Assembly (NCBI GenBank): GCA_903924715.1
Contig: CAIYCP010000393.1
Span: forward strand, 1 to 19,397
Origin: an uncultured beta proteobacterium
GTDB lineage: Bacteria; Pseudomonadota; Gammaproteobacteria; Burkholderiales; Burkholderiaceae_B
Direction of reading: 5' to 3'
DNA length: 19,397 nt
The translations under genes and the position numbers were made by a program. The notes under the pieces were generated by a model that did not search any database, had not been told where the DNA came from, and worked only from the letters and a program-made list of their open reading frames with translations. This document shows positions 15,363 to 19,397 of this stretch, piece after piece. Numbering within the stretch: position 1 is the first letter of the stretch; every line of letters starts with the position of its first letter.

Positions 15363-16158
15363 AGCGCTTTTGCACCTCAGTCGCGATCGCTTGCAAAAAC
15401 CATAGCAGCGGCAACACAACAATAAAAAAAATCAAGGTATAAGCTGAGCCGACTTCGATCCGCATCGAGGCATAGCTGTCGGCCAACCCGACGGGTAACG
15501 TACGCGTCAAAGGGGTATGTAACATCCACGTTAAATTGAACTCACCAATTGAAAGCGTAAAGACCATTAACGCACTGGCAACAATCGCGGGCATCACTGC
15601 CGGGATCAAAATCCCCACAAATCGACTCGTAAAATCAGCACCTAAGGTGCGCGCCGCTTCTTCCATCGCGACAAGTTCTCTATTCGCAAATGCTGAAGAT
15701 ACTGTTCGTACCACGAACGGCAGCGTAAACACAACATGCCCCACCAAAATGAATAAAAAACTTTGTCGAAAATCTCGAAACTGCCCATAAACCAAAATCA
15801 ATGCCAGTCCAGTTGCCAGGCCAGGCACTGCGACAGGTAACGTCAGTAACTCTTCAAATAGACGTGCCCAGCGCGAACGCGTTCTAGCCAAGGCGTAGGC
15901 ACACGGCACTCCAACGGCTATCGTGATCAATACACACACACCTGCGACCATCAGCGACCACATGACCGTGTCACCGTAGCCATCCCACACCTGCTCAAGC
16001 CATCGCGTGGTCAACCCACTCGCCAAACCTTGTGAATAGTTGTTCACGAGCCCTGCTGTGACCGACAAGGCCATCGGTATCAGCATAAACAACGTCACTA
16101 GCAGCGTGAGTATTGCAAGCACGAACGGGAAGCGCTGACTCGCACGAATATGCTTCAT
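15352..16158 (-). CDS. ABC transporter permease, second subunit
   Basis: Inner-membrane permease of 268 aa, BPD_transp_1 class, with about six hydrophobic segments. The EAA coupling loop is MEEAARTLGADFTSRF followed by IPAVMP (165-190). Its first segment (PFVLAILTLLVTLFMLIPMA, 11-30) is the usual N-terminal anchor. It starts 3 nt after the stop of the first permease gene and ends overlapping the ATPase start. Its partner is the 269-aa permease upstream. Confidence 0.93.
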   Translation of the reverse strand: MKHIRASQRFPFVLAILTLLVTLFMLIPMALSVTAGLVNNYSQGLASGLTTRWLEQVWDGYGDTVMWSLMVAGVCVLITIAVGVPCAYALARTRSRWARLFEELLTLPVAVPGLATGLALILVYGQFRDFRQSFLFILVGHVVFTLPFVVRTVSSAFANRELVAMEEAARTLGADFTSRFVGILIPAVMPAIVASALMVFTLSIGEFNLTWMLHTPLTRTLPVGLADSYASMRIEVGSAYTLIFFIVVLPLLWFLQAIATEVQKRYGT

Positions 16159-16161
16159 ATC

Positions 16162-16971
16162 TTAGATCACCGCCGTCGGCGAGTCTGAGTAACGTCTCGC
16201 AAAATACATCACAAGCCAGGTCACCAGGCCTAGAGCAATCGATAATGAAGCAGCGAGTGCAAAATTGGCGTAATTTGTGAATTCACTATAAATCGTGATC
16301 GGTAACACTTCAAATTTAGTTGCCAGCGTGAACGCAGTACCAAAGGCACCCATTGATGTTGCAAAGACGATTGCAGCACAGGCAAGCGTTGTCGGCGCAA
16401 GTTCAGGAATCCAGACATCACGCAAGATCGCATACCGCGAAGCACCCATCGTTCTGGCGGCCTCTTCAAGTGCCAGATCCATTTTTTCAGCAGCAGCGGT
16501 ATAGGTCGCGATTGCACGTGGCAATGAAAAATACAGATAGGCTAAGAAAAGACCAGAAAAACCGTAGGCAAGTGTCCAACGACCCGCACCTAGCGCTTCA
16601 GACACATCCGCAACCAACCCTTGACGTCCACCCAGCAGGATCATAAAAAAACCAATGATCACACCCGGAAAGGATAACGGTAAGGTTAAAAACGACAGCA
16701 ACACTTGCCGCCCAACAAACCGATAACGTGCAAAGAAAATACCGACGGCGCTGCCAAGCACAAGCGTTGCAATGGTCACGATCAGTGATAATCCGACCGT
16801 GTTGATTAGGCTCAGCCAGTATTTTGAGTGTGTCAGGATTGCAAAATAAGTAGCCCACCCTTTCTGGGCAGGCAAGGCCACAAGCCACACCATGGGTAAT
16901 AACCAAAATGCAAAAAAAATAGCAACGACTGGCGTCAAGCACGCGAGTCGTTGCAGTGAGAGCGTTGCCAC
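16162..16971 (-). CDS. ABC transporter permease, first subunit
   Basis: Inner-membrane permease of 269 aa, BPD_transp_1 class, with about six hydrophobic segments. The EAA loop is LEEAARTMGASRYAILRDV followed by WIPELAP (168-193). Its predicted start is GTG at 16971, 30 nt after the binding-protein stop. No Shine-Dalgarno sequence is visible, and the start codon lies in a 5-bp inverted repeat (CCACG/CGTGG), so initiation may be weak or coupled to the upstream gene. No upstream ATG is available in the short gap. Confidence 0.9.
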   Translation of the reverse strand: MATLSLQRLACLTPVVAIFFAFWLLPMVWLVALPAQKGWATYFAILTHSKYWLSLINTVGLSLIVTIATLVLGSAVGIFFARYRFVGRQVLLSFLTLPLSFPGVIIGFFMILLGGRQGLVADVSEALGAGRWTLAYGFSGLFLAYLYFSLPRAIATYTAAAEKMDLALEEAARTMGASRYAILRDVWIPELAPTTLACAAIVFATSMGAFGTAFTLATKFEVLPITIYSEFTNYANFALAASLSIALGLVTWLVMYFARRYSDSPTAVI

Positions 16972-17001
16972 GTTCGTGGAACAGCTTTAGTGGCGAGCCT
17001 A

Positions 17002-18012
17002 CTATTGAACGTCTTTCAAATAACGATCTGAAAAGGCCTTTTGCACTTTTGCCATCTGACCATAGTCAACCGTTTTTGCACGCGCATAATCAGTCGCGGG
17101 TAAGAAGCGAGCTTGCACGTCAGCCGGCACTGCCGAGGCCCGTACTGGGCGCAGATAGGCATTTGCCCAAAGTGCTTGGCCCTCGTCTGACAACACGAAA
17201 TCGAGTACTTTTTTCCCATTTTCGGCATTCGGTCCCTTGTTCACTAAACTCATCACGTAGGGCACTACCAACGTGCCTTCACTTGGGATCACAAAGGCCA
17301 CGTTCGCTTTGTCTTTGTATTTGGCGCGATACGCATTGAAATCGTAATCAAGCAAGATCGCAATCTCACCCGACAACACACGTGCATACGAGGTTTGCTT
17401 GGGTACGATTGGTTCATTTTTTTTCAACGCGGTGAAATATTCAATGGCAGGTCCGAAATTATCAAGCGACCCACCCCGTGCCTGGTTAATGGCCACAGCG
17501 CCGACATAGCCCACAAACGCTGACGCAGGATCTAAATAACCAATCAAGCCTTTGTATTCAGGTTTGAGCAAATCTGCCCACGACTGAGGAATTGCTTTCC
17601 CCTTCAGCGCATCGACGTTGACCATCAAACCCAAAGTGCCTGAATGAATGGTAAACCAGTTGCCCGCCGGATCTTTTAGACTGTCAGGAATATCGTTCCA
17701 GGCGGCCGGCTTAAAGGGCGCGACCACACCATCTGCAGCGGCCTGAATACCAAAGGTTACGCCCAGGTAAGTGACGTCAGCAACGGGGCTGCCTTTTTCA
17801 GCAACCAGTTGTGCGAGTGCTTGACCAGAATTTTTATTGTCAGGCGGGACAGTAATCCCCGTTTTAGCCTTAATCGCGCGCAGTTGCGAGCCCCAATCTG
17901 CCCATTCTGGGGGACAGTTATAGCAAATCGCAGATTGTGCGCCTGCCACTGTTGAAGCTAACGCAAGTGCAAGAGCTCCAGCACGCAATAGCTGTTGAAA
18001 TAAAGTTTTCAC
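17002..18012 (-). CDS. Periplasmic substrate-binding protein of the phosphodiesterase-linked ABC transporter
   Basis: A type-II extracellular solute-binding protein, 336 aa. The signal peptide (residues 1-25 or 28; LLRAGALALALASTVAG) is followed by AICYNCPPEWADWGSQ, with a CxxC pair (Cys30, Cys33) at the mature N-terminus. The fold resembles binding proteins for 2-aminoethylphosphonate, sugar phosphate (AfuA), iron or polyamines. The frame is open to ATG 18078, but GTG 18012 is preferred: GAGG lies 9 nt upstream and the signal peptide then starts normally. It is the first gene of a five-gene operon ending in a GpdQ-like phosphodiesterase and is preceded by a PHO-box-like promoter. A phosphodiester or organophosphate ligand is inferred, not shown. 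Confidence 0.9.
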   Translation of the reverse strand: MKTLFQQLLRAGALALALASTVAGAQSAICYNCPPEWADWGSQLRAIKAKTGITVPPDNKNSGQALAQLVAEKGSPVADVTYLGVTFGIQAAADGVVAPFKPAAWNDIPDSLKDPAGNWFTIHSGTLGLMVNVDALKGKAIPQSWADLLKPEYKGLIGYLDPASAFVGYVGAVAINQARGGSLDNFGPAIEYFTALKKNEPIVPKQTSYARVLSGEIAILLDYDFNAYRAKYKDKANVAFVIPSEGTLVVPYVMSLVNKGPNAENGKKVLDFVLSDEGQALWANAYLRPVRASAVPADVQARFLPATDYARAKTVDYGQMAKVQKAFSDRYLKDVQ

Positions 18013-18089
18013 GGTCAATATCCTCGATAATTGATTGTTACTAAAGAAGGCAGCTTGCTTACGGTCAAACCAATGCACTGTGCCGGGAG

Positions 18090-18118
18090 CTTAGCGAGAA
18101 CATGTTCGTAGGGCTAAG
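18090..18118 (-). other. Nested inverted repeats in the leader of the ABC-phosphodiesterase operon
   Basis: CTTAGC (18090-18095) and GCTAAG (18113-18118) form a 6-bp outer repeat. Inside lies a perfect 10-bp palindrome GAACATGTTC (18098-18107). With the predicted start near 18121, these would be the first bases of the mRNA, so the element could be a 5' stabilising stem or an operator overlapping the start site. The inner palindrome has two bases between GAAC and GTTC, unlike known LexA boxes. Confidence 0.35.
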
Positions 18119-18127
18119 ACAAAGTTT

Positions 18128-18161
18128 ATTATCCTTCAGAACCGTGACAAATGTATGAACA
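18128..18161 (-). promoter_or_regulatory. PHO-box-like promoter of the ABC-phosphodiesterase operon
   Basis: Read on the minus strand, TGTTCATACATTTGTCAC (18161-18144) matches the E. coli PHO-box consensus (two CTGTCAT-type repeats 11 bp apart) at 13 of 18 positions. The second repeat TTGTCAC is strong and the first is weaker. Exactly 10 nt later comes GATAAT (18133-18128), a 5/6 -10 hexamer, which is the geometry of the E. coli pstS promoter. There is no usable -35 box, as expected for PhoB-dependent promoters. Predicted start is near 18121, giving a leader of about 110 nt. Confidence 0.5.
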
Positions 18162-18203
18162 CAGTATCTTTGTTAATCATTTGCATATTTGCGTGAGTAA
18201 ACG

Positions 18204-18221
18204 CTGTCATCAAAATCGAAT
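18204..18221 (+). promoter_or_regulatory. Perfect PHO half-site upstream of the 86-aa gene
   Basis: CTGTCAT (18204-18210) is a perfect PHO half-site. The position 11 bp on (ATCGAAT) matches poorly and the 18-mer totals 13 of 18. At the expected distance the -10 is poor (TAACCT, 3/6). A better -10-like CATAAT (18248-18253) is too far away. This is a weak candidate in the 18162-18301 intergenic stretch, which shows no other gene. Confidence 0.25.
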
Positions 18222-18301
18222 ATTCATCAAGTAACCTTTGACTCGCATCATAATTGCGGCATTGCAACATATGTATTGCCCAATTTCTCATGGAGTTAAT
18301 G

Positions 18302-18562
18302 ATGAACGTTCAAAAACAATGGTTGAACTATTGCTCAGGCCGCGTCAAAGAAGCAACGCAAGACGATTGGAACAACTTTGTTCTAAAACTATTTTCAAAA
18401 TGGCAAGCACAGCAACTCAAGCAGGATCAAAGTCGCCCGCAGACAACAGGAAACGATTTACTTGCCTACGCTGCCACACATTACGGTTTTGAACATTTTG
18501 TTCAAGGTAGCCAAATTTATCAAGAGCTACTCGTCCTAGAGCCAAGTCGCCACGAGACCTGA
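18302..18562 (+). CDS. Small protein of unknown function, 86 aa
   Basis: I do not recognise this protein. The frame is open from 18254, but ATG 18302 (second of ATGATG) has GGAG (18292-18295) six nt upstream, giving MNVQKQWLNYCSGRVKEATQ and so on. It has no signal peptide or membrane segment and is predicted to be soluble and helical. The first half is rich in Lys, Gln and Trp (DDWNNFVLKLFSKWQAQQ), and the second half has GNDLLAYAATHYGFEHFVQG. It contains one Cys. It sits alone between two candidate Pho-type promoters, divergent from the ABC operon and 77 nt before the glycosyltransferase gene. The Shine-Dalgarno site and placement make it likely to be real. Confidence 0.65.
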   Translation: MNVQKQWLNYCSGRVKEATQDDWNNFVLKLFSKWQAQQLKQDQSRPQTTGNDLLAYAATHYGFEHFVQGSQIYQELLVLEPSRHET

Positions 18563-18586
18563 CTACGTTGCTCTGACTTCACCAAC

Positions 18587-18620
18587 TTGTCAATTTTTAG
18601 TCATCACCCAGTCATTTAAT
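18587..18620 (+). promoter_or_regulatory. PHO-box-like tandem repeats and -10 of the glycosyltransferase gene
   Basis: Three heptamers start exactly 11 bp apart: TTGTCAA (18587), TAGTCAT (18598) and CAGTCAT (18609), matching CTGTCAT at 5, 5 and 6 of 7 positions; all share GTCA. The first pair is followed, 10 nt later, by TTTAAT (18615-18620), a 5/6 -10 hexamer, the same geometry as at the divergent ABC operon. The third repeat overlaps the -10 by one base. Predicted start is near 18627, leaving a very short leader before ATG 18640. Confidence 0.5.
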
Positions 18621-18639
18621 AGGATGAATATCCTTTGTC

Positions 18640-19397
18640 ATGGAAAAAATAATTGACTTCGTTTATTTCAATGCTGGTGGCGGCCATCGTGCGGCAGCGC
18701 TTGCGCTTCAACAGGCGATTGAATTTGAGCGTCGCCCGTGGCGTGTGCGGCTAGTCAATCTATTTGAAGTCTTAGATCCCGAAGCAAGTTTTAATAAAGT
18801 GATGCGGTGCGCACCCGAAGATCTTTACAACTTTCGGTTGCGTCATGGCTTGACGCTTGGATTATCAACCGAGTTAAAAGTATTTCAGGCCATGATCAAA
18901 ATGGGCCATAGTGCGATGCTGCGTAAGTTAGAACCGCATTGGCTAGCAACAAAGCCTGATCATGTTGTTTCATTAGTACCGAATTTTAATAAAGCACTTT
19001 ACGAATCGGTTACGAGCACGCTACCGAACGTGCCCTTTGTCACCGTCTTAACTGATATGGCAGATTATCCCCCACACTTTTGGATTGAACCCAATCAGAC
19101 GCAACACATCGTATGCGGTACACCGCATGCCTTTGAACAAGCACGCGCAGCTGGCTATACAGACGATCAAATCTCGTTGACATCCGGCATGATTTTACGG
19201 CCAGCCTTTTACGAACAACCAACCATCGACCGCGACACTGAGTGCCTCGAACTTGGGCTTGACCCAACCAAACCCACTGGGATTGTCATGTTTGGCGGAC
19301 ACGGCTCAACCGACATGTTGCGTATTGCCAAAGCGTTGACTGATATTCAGCTCATCTTTATTTGCGGGATGAATACAGCGCTTAGTAAAAAAATTGC
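18640..19397 (+). CDS. MGDG-synthase/MurG-like glycosyltransferase, N-terminal part (cut by window edge)
   Basis: 252 codons are visible with no stop before the edge. The N-terminus MEKIIDFVYFNAGGGHRAAA carries the glycine-rich GGGH loop of the diacylglycerol glycosyltransferase (MGDG synthase, PF06925; GT28) N-domain. TVLTDMADYPPHFWIE (135-150) and the linker-like IVCGTPHAFEQARAAGY (157-173) also fit this family. MFGGHGS (217-223) begins the C-terminal, sugar-nucleotide-binding domain. Related enzymes add sugar to diacylglycerol to make glycolipids, some of them under phosphate limitation. The exact acceptor and donor cannot be told here; a lipid-sugar transferase of another kind is possible. 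There is no clear Shine-Dalgarno sequence; an ATG at 18624 is in another frame. The PHO-like repeats upstream fit a phosphate-starvation role. Confidence 0.85.
   Translation, partial: MEKIIDFVYFNAGGGHRAAALALQQAIEFERRPWRVRLVNLFEVLDPEASFNKVMRCAPEDLYNFRLRHGLTLGLSTELKVFQAMIKMGHSAMLRKLEPHWLATKPDHVVSLVPNFNKALYESVTSTLPNVPFVTVLTDMADYPPHFWIEPNQTQHIVCGTPHAFEQARAAGYTDDQISLTSGMILRPAFYEQPTIDRDTECLELGLDPTKPTGIVMFGGHGSTDMLRIAKALTDIQLIFICGMNTALSKKI

Noticed and set aside
18098..18107. LexA/SOS box reading of GAACATGTTC
   Set aside because: Known LexA boxes have GAAC and GTTC separated by 4 or 7 nt (or a CTG-N10-CAG pattern); here the spacing is 2.
18624..18639. ATG at 18624 as the start of the glycosyltransferase gene, with AGGA nearby
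   Set aside because: It is 16 nt from ATG 18640, so in another frame, and does not lead into the conserved NAGGGH sequence.
1..19397. Mobile element, phage, CRISPR or toxin-antitoxin content
   Set aside because: I found no transposase, integrase, terminal inverted repeats, spaced direct repeats or toxin-antitoxin gene pair on reading both strands.

Overview
The window reads as a betaproteobacterial chromosome, most likely Burkholderiales and close to Alcaligenaceae. That rests on gene family resemblance and gene order (fdxA, fpr, phaZ, an anchorless RnfB next to nth, and a liv-type ABC cluster). It does not rest on an rRNA or a database match. Coding density is high and I see no insertion sequence, tRNA, rRNA, CRISPR array or integrase.

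Region 1 (1-4365) holds housekeeping redox and carbon-storage genes. At the left edge is pncB on the minus strand, interrupted by a single in-frame amber codon. It is divergent from fdxA (7Fe ferredoxin), followed by fpr (ferredoxin-NADP reductase), phaZ (intracellular polyhydroxyalkanoate depolymerase), rnfB-like and nth (endonuclease III). An 11-bp perfect terminator hairpin closes phaZ and ends only 12 nt before the rnfB start.

Region 2 (4485-13478) is one long plus-strand cluster. It encodes a branched-chain-type (HAAT) ABC importer in the order livG, livF, substrate-binding protein, livH, livM. Tightly coupled enzyme genes follow: an amidohydrolase-2 protein, an SDR-fold protein without the catalytic Tyr/Lys, an AMP-forming acyl/aryl-CoA ligase, and an exported metallo-beta-lactamase-fold hydrolase. 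Hairpins flank the binding-protein gene. Import of an organic acid followed by CoA activation is the simplest reading; the substrate is unknown.

Region 3 (13489-19397) is the part I find most interesting. A minus-strand operon encodes a binding protein, two permeases, an ATPase and a GpdQ-like metallophosphodiesterase. Divergent from it lie an 86-aa protein of unknown function and then a MGDG-synthase/MurG-like glycosyltransferase that runs off the right edge. Both the operon and the glycosyltransferase have, by eye, a PHO-box-like pair of 11-bp-periodic repeats placed exactly 10 nt upstream of a 5/6 -10 hexamer. Together this looks like a phosphate-starvation locus: it would import phosphodiesters, cleave them inside the cell, and replace membrane phospholipid with glycolipid. 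The Pho-regulon and substrate assignments are inference.
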